From positions 124,001-188,000 of the forward strand of contig SCQP01000016.1 in assembly GCA_004299485.1 (NCBI GenBank): a DNA stretch of 64,000 bases, read 5' to 3'. Position numbers and translations under genes: made by a program. The notes under the pieces were generated by a model. That model searched no databases. It was not told the origin of the DNA and saw nothing but the letters and a program-made list of their open reading frames with translations. Position 1 is the stretch's first letter, and every line of letters begins with the position of its first letter. The stretch comes from Acidobacteriota bacterium. Lineage in GTDB: Bacteria; Acidobacteriota; Terriglobia; Terriglobales; SCQP01. Below are positions 36,671 to 45,627 of this stretch, piece after piece.

Positions 36671-37609
36671 ATGCTGCCCGAGCGCACATGGCTGCAATGG
36701 GTTCGCCGTCAGGCGCTGGCTTTCGCCCCCACCCGGCGCTCCGAGCTGCGCCTGGGCATCGGCGATGATGCCGCTCTCGTGCGGCCGCGCCGGGGGCGGG
36801 AGCTGGTGCTCACTACCGATTTGCTGGTCGAAGATGTCCATTTTCTGCGCGCCCGTGACCCCGCGCCCGCGTGCGGCCGTCGCCTCGCTACCCGCGCCCT
36901 GAGCGATCTGGCGGCCATGGGCGCCGAGCCGCTCGCCCTGCTGGTTTCCGCCGCGCTACCGCCCGATTTACCCACGGCTTGGGCACGCGGCTTCTATCGG
37001 GGATTCCTGGCCGCCTGCCGCGAGGCCGGCGCCACCTTGATCGGCGGCGACAGTAGTGCCTCGCTCCACGGCATTGTTCTCGATGCCGTCGGCGTCGGCC
37101 AGGTGCCTGCCGGCAAGGCGTTTCGCCGAACTGGCGCGCGGCCCGGCGACCGGATTTTTGTTTCTGGCCCCCTCGGCGAAGCCGCTTGGGGCCGCGAGCT
37201 GGTGCACGATCAGCAGCCGATGGCGAGCGCCGCCGCCCGCCATGCCCGCGCGCGGCATCTGCGCCCCCGCGCGCGATGGGAGTTGGGAGCGGCGCTGCGC
37301 GGCCGCGCCAGCGCAGCCATGGATTTGAGCGATGGCTTGGCCGTTGACTTGGACCATCTTTGCCGCGAAAGCGGCGTGGGCGCAGAAATCCTCGCCGACT
37401 CGCTCCCGGCGCCCGCCGGCCTGCAACGCGCGCTTTATGGCGGCGAAGATTACGAGCTGCTGTTTACGCTGCCACCCCACCGCCGCTTGCCTCGCGCATC
37501 CGGCCACCGCGAAATCGGTCGCATCATCGCCGGCTCCGGCTGCTGGCTGCGCGATACCTCCGGACGGCGACGGCGTTTGTCCCCGCGCGGCTGGCAACAC
37601 TGGGCCTGA
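36671..37609 (+). CDS. thiL: Thiamine-monophosphate kinase
   Basis: Phosphorylates thiamine phosphate to the coenzyme thiamine diphosphate; 312 residues. LRLGIGDDAALVRP, LTTDLLVEDVHFLRA (metal-binding Asp), GATLIGGDSSAS, and SAAMDLSDGLAVDLDHLCRE are the family motifs, with YGGEDYELLFTLPP near the end. No thiamine riboswitch is seen in the 70-odd bases upstream. The first gene of a short plus-strand unit; the next plus-strand gene is lptD. Confidence 0.95.
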   Translation: MLPERTWLQWVRRQALAFAPTRRSELRLGIGDDAALVRPRRGRELVLTTDLLVEDVHFLRARDPAPACGRRLATRALSDLAAMGAEPLALLVSAALPPDLPTAWARGFYRGFLAACREAGATLIGGDSSASLHGIVLDAVGVGQVPAGKAFRRTGARPGDRIFVSGPLGEAAWGRELVHDQQPMASAAARHARARHLRPRARWELGAALRGRASAAMDLSDGLAVDLDHLCRESGVGAEILADSLPAPAGLQRALYGGEDYELLFTLPPHRRLPRASGHREIGRIIAGSGCWLRDTSGRRRRLSPRGWQHWA

Positions 37610-37624
37610 AGTGGCGAGCCACTG

Positions 37625-38461
37625 CTACTCCTCCGGCGGCGCCAGCACCACGCAGGTGCGCGACATGGCGTCATGCCAGCTCAAATGCTGCCGGTCGCAC
37701 AGGATCCAGAAAAAGCCCAGACCCAGCGCCACCAGCGAAACTACGCTCGCCCAGCCCCGCCGCCGCCGTGCTTCCGGCGTCAGCGGTCCATCCCACCCGC
37801 GCACCGCCAGACCGTGGCGGCGCATGCCGACCGTTGCTCCTCCGGCATAGGCACACAGCAGCAGGTACACCGCCGCCAAACCGGCGGGCACGGCCACCAG
37901 CGCGGGCAATAGCCGCCGCAGTTCTCCGCTGGAAAGCGCCGGGAAATTCTGGCTCGCCCATCCGGCCAAGGCGAACAAAACGGCGGCCACGATCACCACC
38001 AGCGCGTCGGTAAGGCCGGCCTGCAGGCGCAGTCCCGGCGGCGCGACGTCGACCGGCAAGTGCCCCGCCGCCACCGCGGCGGTCGCGCCCATCGGCAGCG
38101 GAAGCTGCAAGTATTCGCTCTGGTTGCTCCAGACCGGTTCGGTGGCACTCTCCCGTTTCTCGGCAACTGGCTCGGGCTTGCGAATCGGCACCGGTTCCGC
38201 CAGAGGAACCGGATCCGCAATCGGTTCAACCGAGCCCGTTCCCGTCCGCACCAGCAGCGCCGGCTGTAGCTGGAAGGGCAGCACGCGCTCGTCCGCGCCG
38301 GCGTCGGGCGTCAGCCCGGCCTCGCTGACTCGCGCGGGTCTGCCGCGCGGTGGCTGCGGGTGACTGGCGCGGTAAGCCTCTACGCGCTCGCGCACCTCGC
38401 GCCGCCACGCGGGCAGCGGCGGCAACAAGCCGGGAGGATCATCGTTACGCAGATTCGCCAT
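37625..38461 (-). CDS. RDD-family integral membrane protein
   Basis: A 278-residue protein. The first 130 residues are soluble and rich in Pro, Arg and Val/Pro repeats (EPIADPVPLAEPVPIRKPEP). Three or four hydrophobic segments then follow: DALVVIVAAVLFALAGW, LVAVPAGLAAVYLLLCAYAG and ASVVSLVALGLGFFWILCD. GGATVGMRRHGLAVRGWDG and LSWHDAMSRTCVV are the characteristic RDD-domain blocks. RDD proteins are of varied or unknown function; some act in transport or ion homeostasis. Divergent from lptD, whose start is 26 bases away. Confidence 0.85.
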   Translation of the reverse strand: MANLRNDDPPGLLPPLPAWRREVRERVEAYRASHPQPPRGRPARVSEAGLTPDAGADERVLPFQLQPALLVRTGTGSVEPIADPVPLAEPVPIRKPEPVAEKRESATEPVWSNQSEYLQLPLPMGATAAVAAGHLPVDVAPPGLRLQAGLTDALVVIVAAVLFALAGWASQNFPALSSGELRRLLPALVAVPAGLAAVYLLLCAYAGGATVGMRRHGLAVRGWDGPLTPEARRRRGWASVVSLVALGLGFFWILCDRQHLSWHDAMSRTCVVLAPPEE

Positions 38462-38487
38462 CGGAATTCGCTAAGCTACAAAGAACA

Positions 38488-40857
38488 ATGTGGGCACGTG
38501 TGCGTCTGCCATCTTTGATTATCCTCGGCGTAGCCACCGTTTTTGGCCTCACCCAGCCCGCCCGGCCCCAGGCGGGGAATCAAAGCAGTAACCCTCCCCA
38601 AACGCGGCCGAAGCGTACATTCCCCTTGCAAGGCGCCCTGCAGCGCGGCGCCATCGTGACCCTGGCTGCCGACCGCATCTCCGCCAGTCTCGTACCCGGT
38701 CACACGGTATATCGTGCCACAGGTAACGTGGATCTCACTCTGGGCGCTTCGCGGCTCAGTGCCGACCAGATGACCTACAACGCTCAGACCGGCGAAGCCG
38801 TGGCCATCGGCCATGTCGCCTTTGACAGCGTGGCCGAGCAGACGCACATCGAGGGCACGCGCGCCACCTACAACTTCCTGCGCTCGACCGGGGAATTCGA
38901 CGATTTCCATGGCGTGAGCGGCATCCGCTTGCGCGGGCGCCAGCCCACCGCGCTCGCCTCCAATCCCCTGGTCTTCTCCGGGCGCAAACTGGAGCGCCTC
39001 GGCCCCGACGTCTACCGGCTGGAAGACGGCACCTTGACTTCCTGCACTCTGTCCAGCCCCAAATGGATCTTCAGCGCGCAACAGGTCACCGTCGAGTTGG
39101 GCAAGAACGCCAAACTCCGCCACGTCGTCTTCCGTCTTTTTGACGTGCCCATTTTCTACGCGCCCTTTCTGACCTATTCGACCACCCGCACCGGCCGCCA
39201 CAGCGGCATTCTCGTGCCCGTCGTAAGCAAGAGCAACGTCAAGGGCTATGTGCTCGGCGACTCTTATTTTTGGGCGGCGGCTCCCAACGTAAACGTGACC
39301 GCCGGCGGCGAATGGTACAGCGCCCGCGGCTGGGCCGACCACGTCCACATTGCCAGCCGTCCCACCCTAAACTCCGATCTCGACCTGCAACTGGACGGCG
39401 TTTTCGATCACGGCCTGGCGCTGAGCCGTGGCGGCCGCCTGCACCAAGGAGGTCAGGAACTGCACGTCACCGGCGACCACACGGCCGCCAATGGCTTCCG
39501 GACCGTGCTCGACGTGGACTATCTCTCGTCTTACCTGTACCGCCTCGTTTTCAAGAACACCTTTGCCGAAGCCATCAACTCCGAAGCCATTTCCACCGGG
39601 TTTTCCGAAAAGCAATGGAACGGCGAGGACCTCACCGTCGCCGGCCATCGCTATCAGGACTTCCTTGGAACCACTCCTAATGCCAGCTTGAACCTGACCG
39701 CACTGCCCAGCTTCGACTGGAACGCCTATGCCCAGCCGCTGACGCGCCATTGGCCGCTGTATTTTTCCTGGGATGCCAACGCCGGGCTGCTCGACCGCAA
39801 CGAGCCGGATTTCGTCACCGGCATCATGCCGCGGCTGAATTTCACACCGCATCTGCGCCTCCCGATCGCGACCTCCGTCGGTACGTTTACCGGCGACGTT
39901 TCGGTCAACTCAACCTTCTACTCCGAACGCCAGGCCGCATCTCCGTCCCCCACGGCCGCGCCGCTGCTGCTCTCCGGCGATTTGTGGCGCAACGCTTATG
40001 GTGCCGATATCGAATGGCGCCCGCCCGCGCTCGCCAAAGTTTATTCCGGTCCCGGCGGTCTGCTCGGCGACCGCCTGGAGCACGTCTTTGAACCCGAAAT
40101 CGGCTATCACGTTACCGGTGGCGTGCAGGATGCCAACGACGTGATCCGTTTCGATGCCCTCGACATTCTCTCCAACACGCGCGAGCTCGACTATGGCTTT
40201 ACCAACCGCCTATTGACGGCCACCGGTCCCAAAGGCCGCTCCCGTGAGCTGCTCTCCTGGACGCTGTTGCAGAAGTACTACTTCGATCCCACCTTTGGCG
40301 GCGCGCTGCAGCCGGGCCAACGCAATGTATTTCTGGCGACCGCTTTGCTGTCACCCTTTGCCGCTGAGGCGCTGCCGTTGCACTATTCGCCCCTGAGTTC
40401 GATTTTGCGCGTCTCTCCGTTCGCCCGCTTCGACGGCGTATGGCGCCTGGATTATGACAGCCATAATCACCAGATCAGCGCCAGCGCTTTCACCGGAAAT
40501 TTTCACTTCGGCAACGCCTTCATCTCCGGCAGCGATTATCTGCTGCGCCCGCTGCCGGGCGCTGCTTCCGGCCTGACCCTTCCACGTTACAACCAACTGC
40601 GTCTGGGCATGGGCTACGGCGACATCACCCAGCCGGGCACCAGCGTTGGCGGCAACGTCGCCTACGACGCCCATGGCGGCCAGTTGCTGTACACCACCTT
40701 TCAGCTCAGTCATAACTGGGACTGTTGCGGCTTTTCGGTGGAATACCGCCGCTTCGCACTGGCGTCGGTGCGCCGTGAGAACCAGATTCTGTTCAGCTTC
40801 ACGCTGGCGAATATCGCCACCTTCGGCAATCTCAAGCGCCAAAACCAAGTGTTCTAG
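38488..40857 (+). CDS. lptD: LPS-assembly protein LptD (OstA)
   Basis: Outer-membrane beta-barrel that inserts lipopolysaccharide, 789 residues from ATG 38488. Residues 1-30 are a signal peptide (LPSLIILGVATVFGLTQPAR), about 60-200 the periplasmic OstA-type jellyroll (VTLAADRISASLVPGH, GASRLSADQMTYNAQTGEAV), and the rest the barrel with DVPIFYAPFLTYSTTRTGRH, a segment typical of LptD. Pairs of cysteines (CTLSS near residue 185 and DCCGF near 755) could form the inter-domain disulphide. It implies an LPS-bearing outer membrane. The frame upstream of 38488 overlaps the RDD gene and is not used. Confidence 0.92.
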   Translation: MWARVRLPSLIILGVATVFGLTQPARPQAGNQSSNPPQTRPKRTFPLQGALQRGAIVTLAADRISASLVPGHTVYRATGNVDLTLGASRLSADQMTYNAQTGEAVAIGHVAFDSVAEQTHIEGTRATYNFLRSTGEFDDFHGVSGIRLRGRQPTALASNPLVFSGRKLERLGPDVYRLEDGTLTSCTLSSPKWIFSAQQVTVELGKNAKLRHVVFRLFDVPIFYAPFLTYSTTRTGRHSGILVPVVSKSNVKGYVLGDSYFWAAAPNVNVTAGGEWYSARGWADHVHIASRPTLNSDLDLQLDGVFDHGLALSRGGRLHQGGQELHVTGDHTAANGFRTVLDVDYLSSYLYRLVFKNTFAEAINSEAISTGFSEKQWNGEDLTVAGHRYQDFLGTTPNASLNLTALPSFDWNAYAQPLTRHWPLYFSWDANAGLLDRNEPDFVTGIMPRLNFTPHLRLPIATSVGTFTGDVSVNSTFYSERQAASPSPTAAPLLLSGDLWRNAYGADIEWRPPALAKVYSGPGGLLGDRLEHVFEPEIGYHVTGGVQDANDVIRFDALDILSNTRELDYGFTNRLLTATGPKGRSRELLSWTLLQKYYFDPTFGGALQPGQRNVFLATALLSPFAAEALPLHYSPLSSILRVSPFARFDGVWRLDYDSHNHQISASAFTGNFHFGNAFISGSDYLLRPLPGAASGLTLPRYNQLRLGMGYGDITQPGTSVGGNVAYDAHGGQLLYTTFQLSHNWDCCGFSVEYRRFALASVRRENQILFSFTLANIATFGNLKRQNQVF

Positions 40858-40904
40858 CACTTCGCGCACATGCGCTCGCCATGCCAGATAGCTCCCTGCA
40901 ACGC

Positions 40905-40910
40905 TATAAT
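40905..40910 (+). promoter_or_regulatory. Perfect TATAAT -10 box upstream of the haem operon
   Basis: TATAAT occurs 18 bases before the GTG at 40928. A clear -35 is not visible (TGCCAG at the expected place). The predicted leader would be only about 11 bases. Confidence 0.5.
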
Positions 40911-40927
40911 TGAGGTTCGGTGCTGGC

Positions 40928-41791
40928 GTGCATTCTCTACTAGCGTTTAGCTTTTTGTGGGCCCGGGTCGCGCTTGGCTTCTATGTCGCCGGCTTGGCCG
41001 CCGCCATCACCGCAGCGCTGCTGAAAGAGCCGCAGCAGCAGAACGCCATCTTCGGCCTGGCGCGCGCCGCGGTCGCCGCCGGCTTCCTGTTCCAGTTCGT
41101 CAGCCTGGTCGAGACTACCGCCATCTTCACAGCGCACTCGGCGGATTTCTACCGCATCATCACCGGTCTGCTGGCCTTCGTCATCGCCGCCTTTTTCCTT
41201 TTGGTCTACCGGGTGTACTCGCCGCGGGCCCTCAGTCTGGTGGTAGTCCCGCTGATCTGCCTGCTGGCGGCCGCGGCGACGATCGTTCCCGCCGGCGTGC
41301 GCGGCGGGCCGCCGCCGCTGGACCACGGCCTGCTGTTCAACGGCTGGATATACGTACACATTGTGCTGATCTTCATCGGTTATGCCGGCCTGGTGGTCGC
41401 CATGGGCAGCGGCATTCTGTACCTCATGGCCGAGCGCAACCTCAAGGCCAAGGGCATTCCCCGCGCCGTCAAGATCGGTTTACCCTCGCTGCAGACCCTG
41501 GATCTGGCTGGCTATCGTTCGTTGCTGATCGGCTTTCCACTGCTGACCGCCGGCCTGGTCATCGGCGCCTACTGGGCCGATGCGCTGCTGGGTGGCGTGG
41601 CGCTGAACGATCCCACAGTGCTGCTGGCGCTGCTGGCGTGGGTGATGTATCTGGTGCTCTTATTCGCGCGCTGGTCGGCGGGATGGCGCGGCCGCCGGTC
41701 GGCGTATCTGACGCTGGCGTGCTTCGCCATCGCCCTGGCCGGCTGGTTTGCCAATGGCATGAGCCAGGTGCATTCCCTTTTTCTGCAATGA
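40928..41791 (+). CDS. CcsA/HemX-like integral membrane protein
   Basis: A 287-residue polytopic protein of the cytochrome c assembly (CcsA) superfamily with about eight membrane helices: SLLAFSFLWARVALGFYVAG, AAVAAGFLFQFVSLVETTAI, GLLAFVIAAFFLLVYRVYSP, VHIVLIFIGYAGLVVAMGSG and others. Genes of this type next to hemA are usually named hemX and are thought to influence glutamyl-tRNA reductase levels or haem handling. The tryptophan-rich WWD motif of true CcsA is not evident. GTG 40928 is chosen; a TTG at 40910 falls inside the -10 box. The stop overlaps the hemA ATG (ATGA). Confidence 0.8.
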   Translation: MHSLLAFSFLWARVALGFYVAGLAAAITAALLKEPQQQNAIFGLARAAVAAGFLFQFVSLVETTAIFTAHSADFYRIITGLLAFVIAAFFLLVYRVYSPRALSLVVVPLICLLAAAATIVPAGVRGGPPPLDHGLLFNGWIYVHIVLIFIGYAGLVVAMGSGILYLMAERNLKAKGIPRAVKIGLPSLQTLDLAGYRSLLIGFPLLTAGLVIGAYWADALLGGVALNDPTVLLALLAWVMYLVLLFARWSAGWRGRRSAYLTLACFAIALAGWFANGMSQVHSLFLQ

Positions 41792-43110
41792 GCCTGCATC
41801 TCCTCGGCATCAGTCACCACACCGCGCCGCTCGAACAGCGTGAGCCGCTGGCGCTGCCCGCCTCGGCGCTGCCGGCGGCGCTGGAATTGCTGGCGGCGCA
41901 GCCGGAGGTCTGCGAGGGCATGCTGCTGTCGACCTGCAACCGGGTAGAGGTACTGGTGGCCGCCGAAGAGGGCGTGGCGCCCGATTTGTTCGCCTTTCTC
42001 GCGGCGGCCACCGGCCAGCCCCGTCTGCCGCAAGTCCAGCACTTCTATCAGCTTCAGAACGCCGCCGCCATCCGCCACGTGTTTCGCGTCGCCGCCAGCC
42101 TGGATTCGCTGGTGGTGGGCGAGCCGCAAATCCTGGGCCAGTTCAAGCAGGCCTTTGCGGCCGCGCAGGCCGCCGGCCTGGCGGGTTCCGAGATCGAAGC
42201 CGTCGCCGCGCGCGCCTTTCATGCGGCCAAGCGGGTGCGCACCGAGACCGCCATCGCCGCGCAGCCGGTAAGCGTGAGCCAGGCCGCCGTCGACCTGGCC
42301 CGGCAGATCTTTGGCGATCTCAGCCATAAGACCGTCCTGCTGCTGGGGGCAGGCCTGATCGGCACCGCCGCCGCCCGCTACCTGCTGGCGCAAGGCGCCA
42401 CCCGCCTGCTGGTCCTGAACCGCACCTTCGCGCATGCGCGGGAGCTGGCGGAAAAATGCAGTGGGGAGGCTCACCCTCTGGAGCGCCTCGCGGAGTTGGG
42501 CGAGCTGGCCGATGTCGTTATTTCCTGCACCGGTGCGCCGCAACCCCTGGTCACGCGCGCCGACGCCGCACGCTTTCTGGCCCGCCGGCACGGCCGCCCC
42601 ATGCTGTTTCTCGATCTCGCCGTGCCGCGCGATATCGAGCCCAGCGTGCATCAGCTTGAAAACGCCTTCGTCTATAACGTCGATGATCTCGATCAGGTCG
42701 TCAGCACCCATCTCCACGAACGGCGGCAGGAAGCCGCCCTGGGCGAAGCCATCATCGAAGAAGAAGTGCAAACCTATCTCCAGCGCCGGCAGGCGCAGGA
42801 CGTGACCCCGCTGCTGCGCGCGCTGCAGGACCGCGCCGAGGCCCTGCGCGCCGCCGAATGGGAACGCTCGCGCAAGCGCCTCGGCTTGCTCAGCCCGGAA
42901 CAAGCCGATGCCATAGAAGCCCTGACGCGCAGCCTCATGAACAAGTGGCTGCACGAACCGCTGGTGCAGGTAAAAGAAGCGGCGCAGGCGCCCGCCGCCG
43001 AGCGTCCGCTGCTGCTCGCCTGGGCCGCGCGGCTGTTCGGCCTGCGCCAGCCGGCCGCCCGCGAAGACGCGCGCAGCGCCAAAGCCGGTCAGCCGGTGGG
43101 GCGGGAATGA
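41788..43110 (+). CDS. hemA: Glutamyl-tRNA reductase
   Basis: First enzyme of the C5 pathway to tetrapyrroles, 440 residues: reduces Glu-tRNA to glutamate-1-semialdehyde with NADPH. MSLHLLGISHHTAPLEQREP is the standard N-terminus; the catalytic Cys50 lies in LLSTCNRVEV, VVGEPQILGQFKQAF is the substrate region, and VLLLGAGLIGTAAARYLL is the NADPH-binding loop. The C-terminal dimerisation domain (RRQAQDVTPLLRALQDRAEA) is complete. The long frame upstream belongs to the wrong frame of the preceding gene. Overlaps its neighbours by four bases on both sides. Confidence 0.97.
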   Translation: MSLHLLGISHHTAPLEQREPLALPASALPAALELLAAQPEVCEGMLLSTCNRVEVLVAAEEGVAPDLFAFLAAATGQPRLPQVQHFYQLQNAAAIRHVFRVAASLDSLVVGEPQILGQFKQAFAAAQAAGLAGSEIEAVAARAFHAAKRVRTETAIAAQPVSVSQAAVDLARQIFGDLSHKTVLLLGAGLIGTAAARYLLAQGATRLLVLNRTFAHARELAEKCSGEAHPLERLAELGELADVVISCTGAPQPLVTRADAARFLARRHGRPMLFLDLAVPRDIEPSVHQLENAFVYNVDDLDQVVSTHLHERRQEAALGEAIIEEEVQTYLQRRQAQDVTPLLRALQDRAEALRAAEWERSRKRLGLLSPEQADAIEALTRSLMNKWLHEPLVQVKEAAQAPAAERPLLLAWAARLFGLRQPAAREDARSAKAGQPVGRE

Positions 43111-44012
43111 GCGCGCCGCTGCGCCTGGGCACGCGCGCCTCGGCCCTGGCGCGCTGGCAGGCCGCGCACGTGCAAGCGCTGCTGCACGCTCACGGCCGCG
43201 ACTGCATCGTCGACTATGTCACTACCGCCGGCGACCGCCGCACCGACGTGCCCTTGGCGGCGATCGGCGGCAAAGGCCTGTTCACGCAGGATATCGAAGC
43301 GCATCTGCTGGCGGGCGAGTTGGATGTTGCGGTTCATAGCCTCAAGGATGTGCCCGCGCAATTGCCGGCCGGTCTGGTGCTGGGTGCGGCCCTCAAGCGC
43401 GCCGATCCCCGCGATGCTTTGATTGCCGCTCCCGGCATGACGCTGACCACTCTTCCTGCGCGCGCCCGCCTGGGCACCAGTAGCCTGCGCCGCCAGGCGC
43501 AGGCGCTGGCGCTGCGTCCCGACCTGCAGATCGTCGCGTTGCGCGGCAATGTCGATACCCGCCTGCGCCGCTGGCGCGAAGGCGCTTATGATGCGCTGCT
43601 GCTGGCGGTCGCCGGCCTGGAGCGGCTCGAACTCGCGGACGCCATCGCCGAGCGTCTCGACCCCACCCAGTTTGTTCCGGCCGCGGGTCAGGGCGTGCTG
43701 GTGCTGGAGTGCCGCGCCGGCGATACCGCGGTTCTGGACGCCATCGCCCCTCTGCACCACCCGCCCACGGCTGCCGCCATCGCCGCCGAACGCGCCTTCC
43801 TTCGCCGGCTCAACTGCGGCTGCCAGTCACCGGTGGCCGCCTATGCCCAGCAGGGTGAGGGCAAACTGTATCTCGACGCTCTGGTTGCCAAAGCCGACGG
43901 CACGCAGGTCTTACGTCAAGCTGCCTCGGCCGCTCCCGAACAGGCCGAGGCTCTGGGCATACACCTCGCCGAGACTCTGTTGGCGCAGGGCGCCGCCTCC
44001 TTTCTCGGCTAA
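43107..44012 (+). CDS. hemC: Porphobilinogen deaminase (hydroxymethylbilane synthase)
   Basis: Assembles four porphobilinogens into hydroxymethylbilane; 301 residues. LRLGTRASALARWQAAHVQA, IGGKGLFTQDIE, DVAVHSLKDVPAQLP, RLGTSSLRRQAQ and LRGNVDTRL are canonical active-site blocks. The dipyrromethane cofactor would attach to Cys239 in LNCGCQSPVAAYA (E. coli has GGCQ). ATG 43107 overlaps the hemA stop; the longer upstream frame is inside hemA. Confidence 0.97.
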   Translation: MSAPLRLGTRASALARWQAAHVQALLHAHGRDCIVDYVTTAGDRRTDVPLAAIGGKGLFTQDIEAHLLAGELDVAVHSLKDVPAQLPAGLVLGAALKRADPRDALIAAPGMTLTTLPARARLGTSSLRRQAQALALRPDLQIVALRGNVDTRLRRWREGAYDALLLAVAGLERLELADAIAERLDPTQFVPAAGQGVLVLECRAGDTAVLDAIAPLHHPPTAAAIAAERAFLRRLNCGCQSPVAAYAQQGEGKLYLDALVAKADGTQVLRQAASAAPEQAEALGIHLAETLLAQGAASFLG

Positions 44013-44024
44013 GAGAATTTTCCC

Positions 44025-44789
44025 ATGCCCCCGCCTCTCACTGGCCGCCGCATCGTAGTCACGCGCGCGGCCGAGCAAGCCGGCGAACTGCTCGAGCGGC
44101 TGCGCGCCGAGGGCGCCGAGGCGGTGGCACTGCCCACCATTGCAATCGCGCCGCCACTCAATGCCGCGCCGCTCGAGGCCGCACTCGAAGAACTCGCTAC
44201 TTTTGACGGTTGCATCTTCACTAGCGCCAATGCGGCGCGCGCCGTGTTGGCGCGAGCACAAGTGCGGTCACTGGCGCCGCCGCGCGGCTGGATCTGCGCC
44301 GTGGGCACGGCAACGGCAGCGGCGCTGACACATCGCGCCGGTTGGGCCGCAACCCTGCTGCCGCAGGCCGCGCAAGCCGCCGGCATTGCGGCGGCGCTGG
44401 CCGCGCAGCCCCTGGCCGGTAAGCGCATCTTCTTCCCACGCGCCGAGGCTGCTGGGGAACTGATTCCGCGCGTGCTGAGCGAGCGGGGAGCGACGGTTGT
44501 CAGTCCGGTGGCCTATCGAACCGTGCTGGCCGAATCCTCGCGCGCGGCAGCGCCGGCGCTGTTCCCGGGCGCCGATGCGGCAGTGTTCACCAGTCCCTCG
44601 ACCGCCCGCAATCTGGCCGCGCTGCTCGGCGAGGATCACAGCCGCCGCATGCGGGATGTCCGTATCACCGTGATCGGACCGGTCACCGCGACGGCAGTCG
44701 CGCAGCTCGGCTGGCAAGTGACCGCCACCGCACAACAGCCGGACGTGGAGAGCATCATCGCCGCGCTGCGGAGTTGCTGGCGTGCCTGA
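44025..44789 (+). CDS. hemD: Uroporphyrinogen-III synthase
   Basis: Cyclises hydroxymethylbilane with inversion of ring D; 254 residues. Sequence conservation in HemD is low, but PPLTGRRIVVTRAAEQAGEL, TFDGCIFTSANAARAVLARA, AAVFTSPSTARNLAALLG and VTVIGPVTATAVAQLGWQV-like ends match the two-domain fold (here VRITVIGPVTATAVAQLGWQ). Its place after hemC supports it. The end overlaps the mutM GTG by eight bases. hemB and hemL are not in the window. Confidence 0.92.
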   Translation: MPPPLTGRRIVVTRAAEQAGELLERLRAEGAEAVALPTIAIAPPLNAAPLEAALEELATFDGCIFTSANAARAVLARAQVRSLAPPRGWICAVGTATAAALTHRAGWAATLLPQAAQAAGIAAALAAQPLAGKRIFFPRAEAAGELIPRVLSERGATVVSPVAYRTVLAESSRAAAPALFPGADAAVFTSPSTARNLAALLGEDHSRRMRDVRITVIGPVTATAVAQLGWQVTATAQQPDVESIIAALRSCWRA

Positions 44790-45606
44790 GCTGCCGGAAG
44801 TGGAAACCGTCGCGCGCGGCCTGCGCAGTCAGATCCTGGGCCAGCGGATCGAGGATGTGCGGCTGCGCCGCGCCTCAGTGCTGCGCGGTAACCCGGAAGC
44901 ATTCGCGGGCCTCGCGGGCTCGCGTATCGCTGCCATCGAGCGTGCGGGCAAGTATTTGGTGTTCTCGCTGGAAGGTGCGAAGCTACGCTGGCAGTTGCTG
45001 TTTCATCTCGGCATGACCGGCCAGCTTGTGCTCGCGGCGCCGGAAGCGCCGCTGGCGGCGCACACCCATGCGCACCTGCGGCTCTCGGGCGGCCGCGAAC
45101 TGCGCTTTCGCGATCCCCGCCGCTTCGGCAAAATCGCGCTGGCGCCGGCGCCGGCAGGAGGCGGCTTCGCGCTGGAACTGGGCATCGCGCCCGGCGCCGA
45201 GCCGCTGGAGATTGCCGCCCCCGCCTTCGTCGCGCTCTTCCGCGGCCGTGCGGCGCCGATCAAGTCCGCGCTGATGAACCAGAAGCTGCTGCGCGGTCTG
45301 GGCAACATTTACGCCGATGAAAGCCTGTTTCGCGCCGGCATTCATCCCCGCGCCCGCCGGGTTTCCGCGCCCCGCCTGCGCCGCCTGCGTTTGGCCATCC
45401 GGGAGGTACTGCACGAGGCCATTGCCGCCGGGGGCTCGTCCATCTCCGATTACGTCGATAGCCGCGGCGAACCCGGCTGGTTCCACCTCCAGCACCGCGT
45501 TTATGGCCGCACCGGTGAACCCTGCCCCGGCTGCGGCCGCCCCATCCGGCGCACCGTGCTCGCCGGGCGCAGTGCCCACTTTTGCGCGCATTGCCAAAAG
45601 CCCTGA
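44782..45606 (+). CDS. mutM: Formamidopyrimidine-DNA glycosylase
   Basis: Base-excision repair glycosylase/AP lyase for 8-oxoguanine and formamidopyrimidines; 274 residues. The initiator is GTG, giving MPELPEVETVARGL: after Met removal Pro is the N-terminal nucleophile and Glu the next catalytic residue. Later blocks are LLFHLGMTGQL, KSALMNQKLLRGLGNIYADE (the helix-two-turn-helix) and the C-terminal zinc finger CPGCGRPIRR...FCAHC. Part of the haem operon by overlap, which links an oxidative-damage repair gene to haem synthesis. Confidence 0.97.
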   Translation: MPELPEVETVARGLRSQILGQRIEDVRLRRASVLRGNPEAFAGLAGSRIAAIERAGKYLVFSLEGAKLRWQLLFHLGMTGQLVLAAPEAPLAAHTHAHLRLSGGRELRFRDPRRFGKIALAPAPAGGGFALELGIAPGAEPLEIAAPAFVALFRGRAAPIKSALMNQKLLRGLGNIYADESLFRAGIHPRARRVSAPRLRRLRLAIREVLHEAIAAGGSSISDYVDSRGEPGWFHLQHRVYGRTGEPCPGCGRPIRRTVLAGRSAHFCAHCQKP

Positions 45607-45627
45607 TTCGCCTCCATACTGCTGGGG

